64,000 nt of DNA from ANME-2 cluster archaeon (GCA_014237145.1 JAAXOC010000032.1:1-64000), one strand, 5' to 3'; numbered from the stretch's first letter, positions 26,221-35,435 are shown. The notes: generated by a model from the sequence alone, not told the origin. Numbers and translations: made by a program.

Positions 26221-27098
26221 GCCGGCACCTCATTTACAGGTTTGGGGTAAGTATTTTTTTCAATGAACGGCGCAACTGCATTGGCAAAGAATACTGTATA
26301 CAGTACAGCTACGACATAATTATATGTAAGATATCCGTAGATCACTGTCATTATACCACATAACAATCCGTATATTATCCTGCCGTTCTTTGTGATCGGG
26401 GAAGTAGTGGGATCCGGAGCCAGTATGAACACTCCTAAAAATAGCATTCCTGTCAGGACATATGAGAGTTCCTCACCAAGTATTACTGCCACAATGATCG
26501 TACTTGAAAGATAAAGTAAAGGGATTCTCCAGTCAATATATTTCTTATATATGAGATACAGTCCCCCAATGATCAGCACCACAGAGGACACTTCCGCCAT
26601 TCTTCCTGCACCGAATTCCATTAAAAGATCAGTATATTCACCTACATGTGGTATGGATTTTGACCCTGTAAGTGCTCCCCAGGACATGTTCATGAACACC
26701 CATGCAGCTATTGCAGGATTGAACAGAGTGGACCCAAGACCGCCGAACCCGTGCTTTACCAGAGCTACAGCAAAGAATGCTCCCAACACTGGTATCCATA
26801 ATTTAATATCTGGCGGTAGTAGTAGTGCCATTATCAATCCGATCAATACAGCATCTCCGTCTCGAATTGTTAACTCCTGGTTTGTTAATTTCTGAATACC
26901 GGCTTCAGTAAGCACAGCAGCCAGAACACTTACCAGTACCAGTGCCAGTGCTGATAAACCTAATGTGATTGATGAACTGGCATACATACCTACAGCCAGT
27001 AGACTGATAAACGCCAGAATTGCTACCTTGCTCCACATAATAGTCTTGATAGTAACTCCTTCCCTGATGTGGGATGGATGTGAAACTGTTAGTTTCAT
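26217..27098 (-). CDS. rnfD: Rnf complex membrane subunit D
   Basis: The protein has 293 residues from the ATG at 27096-27098, which overlaps the rnfC stop as ATGA. A start further upstream inside rnfC is not supported. It has about nine membrane segments. ALVKHGFGGLGSTLFNPAIA is the RnfD/NqrB core motif and ILAPDPTTSPITKNGRIIYG is the conserved late loop. I could not find a clear SGATPL flavinylation motif in the usual loop (about residues 145-165), so the flavin state is uncertain. It is homologous to NqrB. Confidence 0.94.
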   Translation of the reverse strand: MKLTVSHPSHIREGVTIKTIMWSKVAILAFISLLAVGMYASSSITLGLSALALVLVSVLAAVLTEAGIQKLTNQELTIRDGDAVLIGLIMALLLPPDIKLWIPVLGAFFAVALVKHGFGGLGSTLFNPAIAAWVFMNMSWGALTGSKSIPHVGEYTDLLMEFGAGRMAEVSSVVLIIGGLYLIYKKYIDWRIPLLYLSSTIIVAVILGEELSYVLTGMLFLGVFILAPDPTTSPITKNGRIIYGLLCGIMTVIYGYLTYNYVVAVLYTVFFANAVAPFIEKNTYPKPVNEVPA

Positions 27099-28420
27099 AA
27101 TATTCCTCCGTTTGAAATGAATGGTGTACTTGCAAGACATGGTGCATCGCATGAGAGACAGCCGGAAGATCTTTGTTCATCCTCATATTTCAATAACTGC
27201 TGCAGTACTGTCTTGGAATACTTGATCAACTGCAATATATGTCTGCTGGATGGGCACACATAAACACACAGACCGCATTCAACACAGCTGTTAACATGTA
27301 GTTTAAAGCATTCATCATGCATACCCATATCTGCAAAGGATGCAATCCTGCCTGGCAGGATATTAGCAGGACATACATCCACACATCTGGCACATTGAAT
27401 GCATGGGCCCGGTATCTCATGTAGTACTTCATCACTGGACTGGACAATGATGTGGGAAGTAGATTTAATTACCGGCACTTCATCTGTGGACAGGGCTGTA
27501 CCACTGAATATCCCGTTCATTATGATCTTACCCGGCTCGCCTGAATAACCACCACAGGAATCAATAACTTCCTTGATACTGGTTCCAATCCTCACATTTT
27601 TTACTCCAGGGTTGTGTACTGCTCCTGTGACTGTGACATTGACCGTGATCTGGGGTATACCCTCTAGCACAGCTTTGCGAACTGCCAGAGCACTACCAGC
27701 GCTTGATAGTAACACACCTGCATCCAGAGGTGTGCAGGTATTAGGAATTTGCATACCAGTTATTTCATACGTAAGAAGGTTTGCCATAGATGGTGAATAA
27801 TTCTGCTCGACAGTGAATATTTCAATATCTGCTTCTTCAAACAACCCGGATTCAATAGCTGATATAAGCTGTCTATCATCCTTTTGAATAATGAAGGCTC
27901 CTTGCTGTGCATCAGAAGCTTTGATGAGCAGATTCATCCCTTCGATGATACTTGTTATATTTTCCGGTGCACAATTACTGCTCACATCACCTGAAAAAGA
28001 AAGATTTATTAAAACCGTATCGATCAGTTTTTCAGATGTGAGCATATTATAAAGGGAGTACCCGTTAAGTTCAACCACTCCCGAATCCTTCAGTGCACTG
28101 ATGATATATTCCTTTGAGGGATTTTTACTGGTTTTAAATTCAATAGTATCGTTTGTTTCGTTTGATTCAATAATGACACTCGGTACGCTGCCGCAAACAG
28201 GATGGGGCCGTTCTTCAATAGCAACAACATGTCCTGCAGTACTGGAGTGGACCGGGACACTGAACTCATCATTCCCCTCTCCGATCTTTTGGCCGACGAG
28301 CACGTCAGTTTTTTTATCCACTATCGGTTCGCAAACAGTACCGATGTGCTGCAACAATGGAATAACTACCTGCTTTCGAACCTCTTTATCCTTAACCTTT
28401 TTCACGTCTTCTGTTGTCAT
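27095..28420 (-). CDS. rnfC: Rnf complex iron-sulfur subunit C
   Basis: The protein has 441 residues. The N-terminal 120 residues form the barrel-sandwich region, followed by an SLBB-like fold (NPGVKNVRIGTSIKEVIDSC). The C-terminus carries two [4Fe-4S] motifs, CIQCARCVDVCP and CVECGLCVYVCP. The Rossmann-type FMN/NADH-binding half found in bacterial RnfC is weak, with no clear glycine-rich NADH loop, which suits a complex that does not use NAD. It is coupled to the upstream cytochrome gene by a 4-bp ATGA overlap, a strong sign that the cytochrome works with Rnf. Confidence 0.93.
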   Translation of the reverse strand: MTTEDVKKVKDKEVRKQVVIPLLQHIGTVCEPIVDKKTDVLVGQKIGEGNDEFSVPVHSSTAGHVVAIEERPHPVCGSVPSVIIESNETNDTIEFKTSKNPSKEYIISALKDSGVVELNGYSLYNMLTSEKLIDTVLINLSFSGDVSSNCAPENITSIIEGMNLLIKASDAQQGAFIIQKDDRQLISAIESGLFEEADIEIFTVEQNYSPSMANLLTYEITGMQIPNTCTPLDAGVLLSSAGSALAVRKAVLEGIPQITVNVTVTGAVHNPGVKNVRIGTSIKEVIDSCGGYSGEPGKIIMNGIFSGTALSTDEVPVIKSTSHIIVQSSDEVLHEIPGPCIQCARCVDVCPANILPGRIASFADMGMHDECFKLHVNSCVECGLCVYVCPSSRHILQLIKYSKTVLQQLLKYEDEQRSSGCLSCDAPCLASTPFISNGGIL

Positions 28421-29850
28421 TTAACCACCTCTACCGGTTTTGGTCTTTCCGGAATTACATCTACGGTGATTTCATAAGTGGTAAAATCAGTTGGCGGATC
28501 TGTCTGGGCAGGGTCTGCTTCATATCCTAATAGTGTCCAGTCTATCCTGGAAGTATTGCCATGGCAGTCAGCACACCATAGTGCACTTTTTTCCATAGCA
28601 CTTTTTGCTCCTACTATGTTGTGGCTTACCAGATAATATGCATCCACTCGCCTCAATACTGCATTAGGATAATCAGGGATCTTGTCATAATTAAAATCAA
28701 ATGTTCGCATTCTATTTGTGCTCTCTTCAATATCAGTTGAAATACCGATAGCTCTCACATGTGACAGGACAATGGGACTGCCCCTGTGCGTACTTGTGTT
28801 AGGATTGTTACGAATGTCCACATCATTTCCTTCATCCCACCAGGATATGGTTATCACATTAAAAGGTTTAATTACCGCATCAGGATCATCTTTGTCACAA
28901 GAATGAGGTATACCTTCTTCTGAACCATTGAACCAGGCCAATACAGGATTAAAATCCTGCCATTCATTTGTGACCTTTCTATAACCGTTCGAATAATCTA
29001 TTGAAGATATTGGCATACCGCCCGGTAGCTCTCCACCTGGTAGTACAGGTATATGGCATGCTTCACATCCCACCGTCTTAATATGAGCATCTACGACCAT
29101 TCCATGTGTGACTTCTGAATGACAGTCAATACATGATTTCATGGGATAGAAATTGTCCTGAACCGTTTCTGAAAAAACCGGAATGCTGTCCCTGCCGATC
29201 TGATGGTCATTCGTCACATGACAATCCAGGCATCCAACACCAGCACTTGCATGAACGTCATAGGATGCAAAATCATCACTACCCCACATCTCGGCACTGA
29301 TCGCAACATCGGACAAATGGCACTTATTGGCACAAGTGTTAGCAGAAGGACTGGTCCAGTAAAGTATTTCACTATCATTGTTCGTGTCATCCAAATGGCA
29401 TGTTGCACAATCAGTTGTTATACTACTTCCAATAATTCCATCAGCATCATGAATTGTATATACCGACTCATCTTTTATATGGCAGTTAGTACATTCTACT
29501 TGCATGGCAGCAGTAGCAATGCTTGAAGTGTGTGTGGGAATACCCTGTGTATGACACTGGTCGCACCCTCTGACCAATTTATTAGTCCCTTCCCTGTTAA
29601 CAAGATTTAAAAACAGCAGATCCCATTGTTCATCTATAGACTTCCTGCTGACTTGTTGTACATGATACGAGTTGACTAAATCTTCATTTGCATCATGATG
29701 ACAGCCTTTGCATTTACTATCTTCCCATGGACCTGTACTAATATAATGAGTAGCTTTAGCCTGGTTTCCATTATAATTAAGGTTGCCGTAAGAGATTGTA
29801 ATAAGAGCTATTAATGTGATAATTAGAAGTACTGTGATTATTTTTTTCAA
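28417..29850 (-). CDS. mmcA: Multihaem cytochrome c of the Rnf operon (MmcA-like)
   Basis: The protein has 477 residues with an N-terminal signal/anchor (KKIITVLLIITLIALITISY). I count eight CxxCH haem motifs (CKGCH, CDQCH, CTNCH, CATCH, CLDCH, CIDCH, CEACH, CADCH) plus one CANKCH, a CX3CH variant, so up to nine haems. Distal His residues occur between them. In Methanosarcina acetivorans the equivalent MmcA passes electrons between Rnf and methanophenazine or external acceptors. The role here is inferred from synteny and the ATGA overlap with rnfC. The C-terminal 40 residues are Pro-rich and haem-free. Confidence 0.92.
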   Translation of the reverse strand: MKKIITVLLIITLIALITISYGNLNYNGNQAKATHYISTGPWEDSKCKGCHHDANEDLVNSYHVQQVSRKSIDEQWDLLFLNLVNREGTNKLVRGCDQCHTQGIPTHTSSIATAAMQVECTNCHIKDESVYTIHDADGIIGSSITTDCATCHLDDTNNDSEILYWTSPSANTCANKCHLSDVAISAEMWGSDDFASYDVHASAGVGCLDCHVTNDHQIGRDSIPVFSETVQDNFYPMKSCIDCHSEVTHGMVVDAHIKTVGCEACHIPVLPGGELPGGMPISSIDYSNGYRKVTNEWQDFNPVLAWFNGSEEGIPHSCDKDDPDAVIKPFNVITISWWDEGNDVDIRNNPNTSTHRGSPIVLSHVRAIGISTDIEESTNRMRTFDFNYDKIPDYPNAVLRRVDAYYLVSHNIVGAKSAMEKSALWCADCHGNTSRIDWTLLGYEADPAQTDPPTDFTTYEITVDVIPERPKPVEVVK

Positions 29851-29898
29851 TTTAATCCCACATTTATTGTCATTTATTTTTCGTATAGCAATTTTACA

Positions 29899-30156
29899 TT
29901 ATTTCTTTTGTGCATGTATAGACGCTTCCCTGGCTGGTGAATAAAGCGGATGGCGCCGCGTTTTATTCAATATTTTCAGCGATTTGGAAAAACCATATAA
30001 CAGTGCTAAGATCTGTGTCAATACCAGAGCAAGGGCTAAATTCAGCCCAACAGTAATAAGAGTACCAGAGGTCATTATATTTGTTTCAACAAGGACAATT
30101 GTCAGCATTGCAAACAATACCAGTGGAAAACCAATTTTTTCAATCATGAGTCTCAC
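29899..30156 (-). CDS. Small two-TM membrane protein in rnf operon
   Basis: The protein has 85 residues (82 from the second Met). Two membrane segments are at about 8-27 and 33-55, followed by a basic tail (KSLKILNKTRRHPLYSPARE). There are no Cys and only His residues in the tail. It overlaps the cytochrome b gene by 8-17 bp and is followed by a 48-bp gap before the multihaem cytochrome. It could be an accessory subunit joining cytochrome b to Rnf. I do not recognise the family. Confidence 0.75.
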   Translation of the reverse strand: MRLMIEKIGFPLVLFAMLTIVLVETNIMTSGTLITVGLNLALALVLTQILALLYGFSKSLKILNKTRRHPLYSPAREASIHAQKK

Positions 30157-30820
30157 CTGTAACCTCTCTGTACCATTTCGGATATTCTTCTCTTGCTTCT
30201 TCTTCGGAAATTGTCCCTGTAAACATACTTTTTGACATAGGGAACTTAAATTGGCTCAAATGGACTAAATAGAAATGTGGCAGAATGACACAAAGGCTCA
30301 ATATAGCGAAACTGGCATGTACTAACCTTATGGTCATCAAATACGACAATGGAAGAATAGATGTAAATGACCATGGTGCAAAAAGGATAATGCCTGTTAT
30401 ACCCATGATGATACAGTCTACTATAATAACACTCCAGATCAGGCCTTTTTCAAGCCAGCTATATTTATCGTAATCAATTCTTTGTTGCTGCATACCCAGT
30501 ATTGACAGGTTATCATTCACATAATCAATTATATCAGCAGACGTAGGGAATAGAATCTTGCTATAATATTCTCTACCATTAATTATTACTGAAAAAATAG
30601 AATATATAAGATAATACACAGCTACCGACACCAGTCCAAACCCGGCCAGTCTGTGAATGAACATCGCTTTTGACAGTCCGACAAGATCCAGTATCCATCC
30701 GAGATGTTCAGGATATAGCTGTGGAATCCCTGTAATATATAATACCAGCAGAGAAAGAGCTGCAATAAAATGAACAATAATCTGGTTTGAAGTAAATCTT
30801 TCTATCTCCAAAATAATCAC
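30140..30820 (-). CDS. Membrane-bound cytochrome b (FdnI/PhsC/HupC-like)
   Basis: The protein has 226 residues and four main membrane segments. Candidate haem ligands are His17 (IIVHFIAALSLLVLYITG), His56 (FIHRLAGFGLV), and His168, His182 and His187 (LVHASFAILSLCVILPHFY). This is the layout of di-haem cytochromes b of formate dehydrogenase, thiosulfate reductase and hydrogenases, which exchange electrons with membrane quinones or methanophenazine. A 4-bp overlap with the upstream small gene and the overlap with the next gene place it in the rnf transcription unit. It is not part of the M. acetivorans rnf operon as I know it. Confidence 0.88.
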   Translation of the reverse strand: MIILEIERFTSNQIIVHFIAALSLLVLYITGIPQLYPEHLGWILDLVGLSKAMFIHRLAGFGLVSVAVYYLIYSIFSVIINGREYYSKILFPTSADIIDYVNDNLSILGMQQQRIDYDKYSWLEKGLIWSVIIVDCIIMGITGIILFAPWSFTSILPLSYLMTIRLVHASFAILSLCVILPHFYLVHLSQFKFPMSKSMFTGTISEEEAREEYPKWYREVTGETHD

Positions 30821-31074
30821 CCTCTATAAAAACCTTTCATTCTTGTAAATATAATATGCATCAGGATCAGATTGATTGTGAGGCCGACAACACTGAAGAT
30901 AACATAGAACTTTATCAAATAATCAATCCATAATACGTCCTGCGAATCAACTATAATTTGTTTTTCAGGATAATATGTCAGGTTGAAAAACAGTAATAAA
31001 CCTGATATTATAATAAAAGTTAATAATAGTGATATTATTCCGAAATTATTTGTTTTATCTTTCATTTTATCCAC
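30817..31074 (-). CDS. Small two-TM membrane protein, first gene of rnf unit
   Basis: The protein has 85 residues. Membrane segments at about 12-30 and 48-72 are separated by a loop (NLTYYPEKQIIVDSQDVL). It is translationally coupled to cytochrome b by a 4-bp overlap. The Met at residue 4 is an alternative start. It has no metal-binding motif. It probably helps to anchor or assemble the cytochrome (inference from position). Confidence 0.75.
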   Translation of the reverse strand: MDKMKDKTNNFGIISLLLTFIIISGLLLFFNLTYYPEKQIIVDSQDVLWIDYLIKFYVIFSVVGLTINLILMHIIFTRMKGFYRG

Positions 31075-31095
31075 TCTAAAATAACAGCGGCCACC

Positions 31096-31108
31096 TTTTT
31101 TATATTAA
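31096..31108 (-). promoter_or_regulatory. Possible TATA box of the cytochrome b/rnf unit
   Basis: The minus-strand TATTAATATAAAAAAGG lies 22-34 bp upstream of the first ATG (31074). This spacing would give an almost leaderless transcript. A second AT-rich box further upstream is possible. Confidence 0.35.
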
Positions 31109-31314
31109 TATTTTTACTAAAGATACGGTTGCAATTGTGTGTATGAGTTATTGTTGTGACTTATATCTTTCTATTTTCTATGAGATTTTGTGATTAATTA
31201 TGAACAATTGCAAATGGTTTTATCATCATTTTGATTGTATAATTATATCACAATAATATAATCTGAAGTAATTATATCCAATGTACAATTAAAATGCGTA
31301 TCATCATAATATAA

Positions 31315-32256
31315 TTATTCAGGCACCACTATCTCTATCCTGGAACCTCTTACTACAAGTACTGAGCACCTGGCTGTGGATGCTATCTTTTCTGATACAC
31401 TACCAAGTAGCATCTTTGAGATTGAACCCTTTCCATGGCTGCCCAATACGATAAGGTCTATATCCTTGGTTTTAGCAATTTTTAGTATCTCAGATGCGGT
31501 ATTTCCATCTTTTACAATGGTTTTTGCAGTTACACCCTTCTTATCTGCGATATTTCTTACACCATCGGCGATCTTTTCAGCATCTTTAAGCAGGTGTTCC
31601 CGCATCCGCTTGATTATGGCTTCGGAAAAGTTTATCGATTCTCCTAATACCCTTCCTTTTCCGGTTTCACCAAATGTCGTGATATGCCTTTCAAGTATTT
31701 TGTTCCTGGAATCTACAATGTTACATGCATATACTTTCGCATTGTATCTTTTTGCAATGCTCATACCAAAATGAGCAGCATACTCAGCATCCTTTGACCC
31801 GTCTGTTGAGATCAATATATTCTTGTAATGCTCTTTGTTCTCAGTACTGCGTACTATCAAAACATGAGAATGGGACTGCCTTAATACGCGATTTGCAACA
31901 ACACCGATAGATGGTCCTTTTGATTCTACTCCTCCCTTCGATGCCAGTACTATTACATTCGCATCTATTGCTTTTGCTTCATTTACAATCGTTTCAACCG
32001 GGATTCCGGTAAGTACTTTTGCTGATTTGACTGTTACTCCACTATCCCCCGCTATTTTTTGTATCTGACCAACATATTCTTCACCTGCACTATGTATGAT
32101 CTTGAGGATTTCGGGCAGGATATATCTATGAGAATCTACTACAAATATTATGGATATTTCCGCACCGTATTTTGCGGCCAATTCTACAGCATGCTTTCCA
32201 GCATTCATTGAATTCTCTGAACCGTCAACAGGAACCAGAAATTGGAATCTTGTCAT
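31315..32256 (-). CDS. Tandem universal stress protein with intact ATP loop
   Basis: The protein has 313 residues and two Usp domains. The second has LGSHGKGSISKMLLGSVSEK, a full Gx2Gx9GS ATP-binding loop. The first has LASKGGVESKGPSIGVVANR, a variant. The ends CSVLVVRGS and SHVLIVRST are typical. It is separated from the following Usp gene (32271-33092) by only 14 bp, so the two form a small operon transcribed toward the rnf unit. Confidence 0.9.
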   Translation of the reverse strand: MTRFQFLVPVDGSENSMNAGKHAVELAAKYGAEISIIFVVDSHRYILPEILKIIHSAGEEYVGQIQKIAGDSGVTVKSAKVLTGIPVETIVNEAKAIDANVIVLASKGGVESKGPSIGVVANRVLRQSHSHVLIVRSTENKEHYKNILISTDGSKDAEYAAHFGMSIAKRYNAKVYACNIVDSRNKILERHITTFGETGKGRVLGESINFSEAIIKRMREHLLKDAEKIADGVRNIADKKGVTAKTIVKDGNTASEILKIAKTKDIDLIVLGSHGKGSISKMLLGSVSEKIASTARCSVLVVRGSRIEIVVPE

Positions 32257-32270
32257 TTTTTACACCTTTT

Positions 32271-33092
32271 TTATTTTGGAACTGTATATACTCTTTCTGT
32301 CCTTATGCTTTTCACCACAAAAACAGAACACGTTGCCGAATGAATAACTTTTTCCGAGATACTTCCATGTACAAACCTGGAAACTTTACCACGACCTGAA
32401 TATCCCATAACCACCAGGTTAAAGGATTTATCGTAAATTATGTTTAGAATCTCATCGGCTGATTTTCCTTCCCCTATTAAAGATTCAACTTGAATTCCTT
32501 TTGATTTTGCAATATCTAATACCGGTTTAGTTATTTTATTACTCTCATCCTCCTTTATCTTATGTGGAAAAATGTGACAGGCCGTCAGATTCGAATGAGA
32601 GCGATGTGCAATGCTGACTGCAAATTTTCCAGCATACTCGGCATCTTTTGTACTTTCCACCGGAACAAGAATGTTGCTGAATAGCTCATCACCAGCAGTA
32701 TTTTCACGGGCTATCAGCACATGACACTTAACATCTTTTATGAGCTTCTCAGCTATTTTCCCGAGTTTATTTTTAGATGCACCTAAAATAATTAAACTGG
32801 CATCGATCTCCTCTTGCATCTTAAAAATTTCAAATAGTGGCGATCCTGTTACCACAGTAACATTCTTTATAGTTATTCCATTATTTTCACAGATCTGTTT
32901 GTATTTATCAACCAGTGTCTGGCCCAATTCAGTTTGGATCCCAATTTCTTCTTCTTTGAACAAATTGTTATCTACTACATTTATAATGGAAATTTCAGCA
33001 TTATACATCTCAGCTAACTTTATAGCATTGTCTGCTGCTATTTTTGCATACACCGGTTCATTTAATGTTAATATATATTGAAATTTCACCAT
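32271..33092 (-). CDS. Tandem universal stress protein
   Basis: The protein has 273 residues and two Usp domains. The second carries MGYSGRGKVSRFVHGSISEK, matching the Gx2Gx9GS loop; the first domain ends KCHVLIAREN. Family members bind ATP or act as ATP-dependent partners of transporters and other proteins. It is divergent from apbE across 115 bp. Its position next to the Rnf and ApbE genes suggests a link to energy metabolism (inference). Confidence 0.9.
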   Translation of the reverse strand: MVKFQYILTLNEPVYAKIAADNAIKLAEMYNAEISIINVVDNNLFKEEEIGIQTELGQTLVDKYKQICENNGITIKNVTVVTGSPLFEIFKMQEEIDASLIILGASKNKLGKIAEKLIKDVKCHVLIARENTAGDELFSNILVPVESTKDAEYAGKFAVSIAHRSHSNLTACHIFPHKIKEDESNKITKPVLDIAKSKGIQVESLIGEGKSADEILNIIYDKSFNLVVMGYSGRGKVSRFVHGSISEKVIHSATCSVFVVKSIRTERVYTVPK

Positions 33093-33207
33093 ATTTCGAA
33101 CCCTATATATGGGTTTACACTGCCTTATTTAAATTTATCGAATTGTTTTTTACCTGCACCATAAATAGCAAAACATAGATATAGCATCTAATAATGTGTG
33201 AATAGAT

Positions 33208-34269
33208 ATGGACGACCACCAACATAGGACAATCATATATTTATTTGCGCTGATAGTAATAACAGTAGCCCTGTTTACGATCTATACCCATTTTCCGGCC
33301 GGTACTGATAATGGAGGTAGCAATAATCTCATTGCAGAAAGTAATGTGGGCAACAATGATGTCATTGCAGAAAGCCAGCAATTGATGGGGACTATTGTTA
33401 CTATAGAGATAGTCAGCACAAAAACCAATGCAGAAACCACAATAAATAGTGCTTTTAAAGAAATTGACCGAATTGAAAAATTAATGACCACTTTTGATTC
33501 CAACAGTGAAATAGGTATATTGAACGCTGAGGGGCAGGTGGATAACGTATCCTATGACCTCATTTATGTAATCGAACAGTCAATATACTACAGTAATATA
33601 AGTGACGGAGCCTTTGATGTCACAATAAAACCCATACTTGACCTGTGGAAAACAAAAATAATTGCAGGCGAATATCCCACAGGGCAGGAAATTAATGAAA
33701 CCCTGACCCTTGTGAACTATACTAATATTTCAGCAGAGAACAAAACTATTTACTTCAATGCAGAAGGTATGTCCATTACCGTGGATGGCATAGCCAAAGG
33801 GTATGCTGTGGACCAGGCAGTCAGAGTGTTAAAAAATAACGGATATGCAAGTGGTTTTGTAAATGCCGGAGGCGACGGCATGTATTTTGGTACCAGGCCG
33901 GACGGTTCTGACTGGAAAGTGGGACTTAGAAATCCTGAGAATAAGAGCGAGTCTATTGTTGTCATGGAGATATCAGACAAGGCAGTGGCCACCAGCGGAA
34001 ATTATGAGCGCTATTTTAATGAATCTGCCCGGGTCTCCCACATCAGCGACCCAAGGACAGGATACTCATCACAAAGTCTTTTAAGTGCAACAATAATAGC
34101 AGGTTCGGCCATGGAAGCGGACACACTGGCCACCACCGTTTTCGTACTTGGACCCGACAAAGGTCTAAAACTGATTGAGAATATACACAATACAGAGTGT
34201 ATACTTATAACCCCAAATAATGAGATATTGACATCATCAGGTTTTTATATATACCTGTCAAATACCTAA
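33208..34269 (+). CDS. apbE: FAD:protein FMN transferase
   Basis: The protein has 353 residues. An N-terminal membrane anchor (about 8-28) places the enzyme outside the membrane. The ApbE core is clear: LMGTIVTIEIVS, FDVTIKPILDLWK, ITVDGIAKGYAVDQAV, SGFVNAGGDGMYFGTRPDG and the late ATSGNYERYF plus HISDPRTGYS. It transfers FMN from FAD to a Thr or Ser, using a metal ion. The likely substrate here is Thr156 of RnfG, whose gene is 7 kb away. The stop codon overlaps the stop of the convergent gene by 4 bp. Confidence 0.93.
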   Translation: MDDHQHRTIIYLFALIVITVALFTIYTHFPAGTDNGGSNNLIAESNVGNNDVIAESQQLMGTIVTIEIVSTKTNAETTINSAFKEIDRIEKLMTTFDSNSEIGILNAEGQVDNVSYDLIYVIEQSIYYSNISDGAFDVTIKPILDLWKTKIIAGEYPTGQEINETLTLVNYTNISAENKTIYFNAEGMSITVDGIAKGYAVDQAVRVLKNNGYASGFVNAGGDGMYFGTRPDGSDWKVGLRNPENKSESIVVMEISDKAVATSGNYERYFNESARVSHISDPRTGYSSQSLLSATIIAGSAMEADTLATTVFVLGPDKGLKLIENIHNTECILITPNNEILTSSGFYIYLSNT

Positions 34270-35435
34270 ACAAACTCCGCATCATCGTCTACGGGAGTCT
34301 CAAGAATATGCCCGTCATAGGCATTTATGTCAATAGTATTTTGCTTTCCCTGAATTTCCCACACTGGAACATAGACTATATTTATTGCAAGATCAATCTC
34401 ATTTTCCAGAGGTGACAGCGTCTTGCTTTCTGAGATTATAGTATCACCTTTGACCTCGTCCACTTTCATCTTATTAGAATGCTTCCGGATAATTGCATCC
34501 AATACTTTTTCCTTAGCCTCCTCGTCACTTATCGTTGGTTCTTTTATCTGGTAATTCTCTGTAATGATCTCAGCATATTCCAGTATGTCTGGGGAACGGG
34601 TGAAGGTGTGCTCACCTGTAATGGCATTTACCATGCCCTCACCCTGGCCATTAAGGTCAATTATCTTTGACCTGAACTTCCTTTTCGTATCAAATTCATA
34701 TTTATAAATATAATTGGGTATGAATTTTAAAAGTAAGTCCTGGACCTCCCCTATCTTTGCCTGGCTTATCTTGATGGCACTGGTCTTTGCCATGTTTATG
34801 GGCATGGAGGGGAGGGGGATTCGTACTATCTCTTCTTCCTGATCCATACCAAATGTCCCGGTCCCTATACTTTCCGGGTAGGTCTGCCCGGGAGGTGTAT
34901 CAAGTCCGGGCCATTTAAAAGCAGGTTCATGAACTGGTTCAGGAACTGGAACTGGAACTGGAGCAAGTTCAGGTTCAGGTTTTGATGCAGGTGATTCGGC
35001 GAACATTCCGAAGATGCTGTCGTCCCGAGACCCTACTACCGGGGTCGGTTCAGGTCTTTCTACAATCCTTTGGCTATCGTGCGGGGATATATCCAGTTTC
35101 ATTGGAAGACCTTCCGTGTTTGCCAGGATAGCCTTACCAATCTGGCTTTCCAGGTCATGCTTATCCCAGAATATAATATCCTGCTGGGAGGCAAAACCGG
35201 CAACTTCACCCGGTGCTCTGTTATTCAGGATATATAATCCGGTACCTTCGGTGTTCTTTATGGAGTCAGCAAACCTGCGCATTGAGCTATAATCCACGTC
35301 ACTATCAAGTTTGATGTAGATGTGGTCTGAGACTCCTTTAGATGCCACCAGATCCGAAATATATGATGAATCAATATTATATCCATATGCCTGGAAAATA
35401 TCCTTTAGTATATTGAGTACAGGTTGCTTGTTCAT
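34266..35435 (-). CDS. Unrecognised protein: endonuclease-fold-like N-terminus, Pro-rich linker
   Basis: The protein has 389 residues. Residues 1-115 have the rhythm of a restriction-endonuclease-like fold (GTGLYILNNRAPGEVAGFAS, then DIIFWDKHDLESQIG), but I cannot confirm the catalytic D-ExK residues. Residues about 125-190 form a Pro/Glu-rich linker (PELAPVPVPVPEPVHEPAF). Residues about 200-389 form a globular alpha/beta region ending in VPVWEIQGKQNTIDINAYDG, similar in style to PepSY-like domains. The start is supported by the position of the first conserved helix. It converges on apbE. The function is unknown. Confidence 0.7.
   Translation of the reverse strand: MNKQPVLNILKDIFQAYGYNIDSSYISDLVASKGVSDHIYIKLDSDVDYSSMRRFADSIKNTEGTGLYILNNRAPGEVAGFASQQDIIFWDKHDLESQIGKAILANTEGLPMKLDISPHDSQRIVERPEPTPVVGSRDDSIFGMFAESPASKPEPELAPVPVPVPEPVHEPAFKWPGLDTPPGQTYPESIGTGTFGMDQEEEIVRIPLPSMPINMAKTSAIKISQAKIGEVQDLLLKFIPNYIYKYEFDTKRKFRSKIIDLNGQGEGMVNAITGEHTFTRSPDILEYAEIITENYQIKEPTISDEEAKEKVLDAIIRKHSNKMKVDEVKGDTIISESKTLSPLENEIDLAINIVYVPVWEIQGKQNTIDINAYDGHILETPVDDDAEFV

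Noticed and set aside
27099-27152. Longer start for rnfD inside rnfC
   Set aside because: The ATGA overlap start gives the usual RnfD N-terminus, and the extension merely reads rnfC in another frame.
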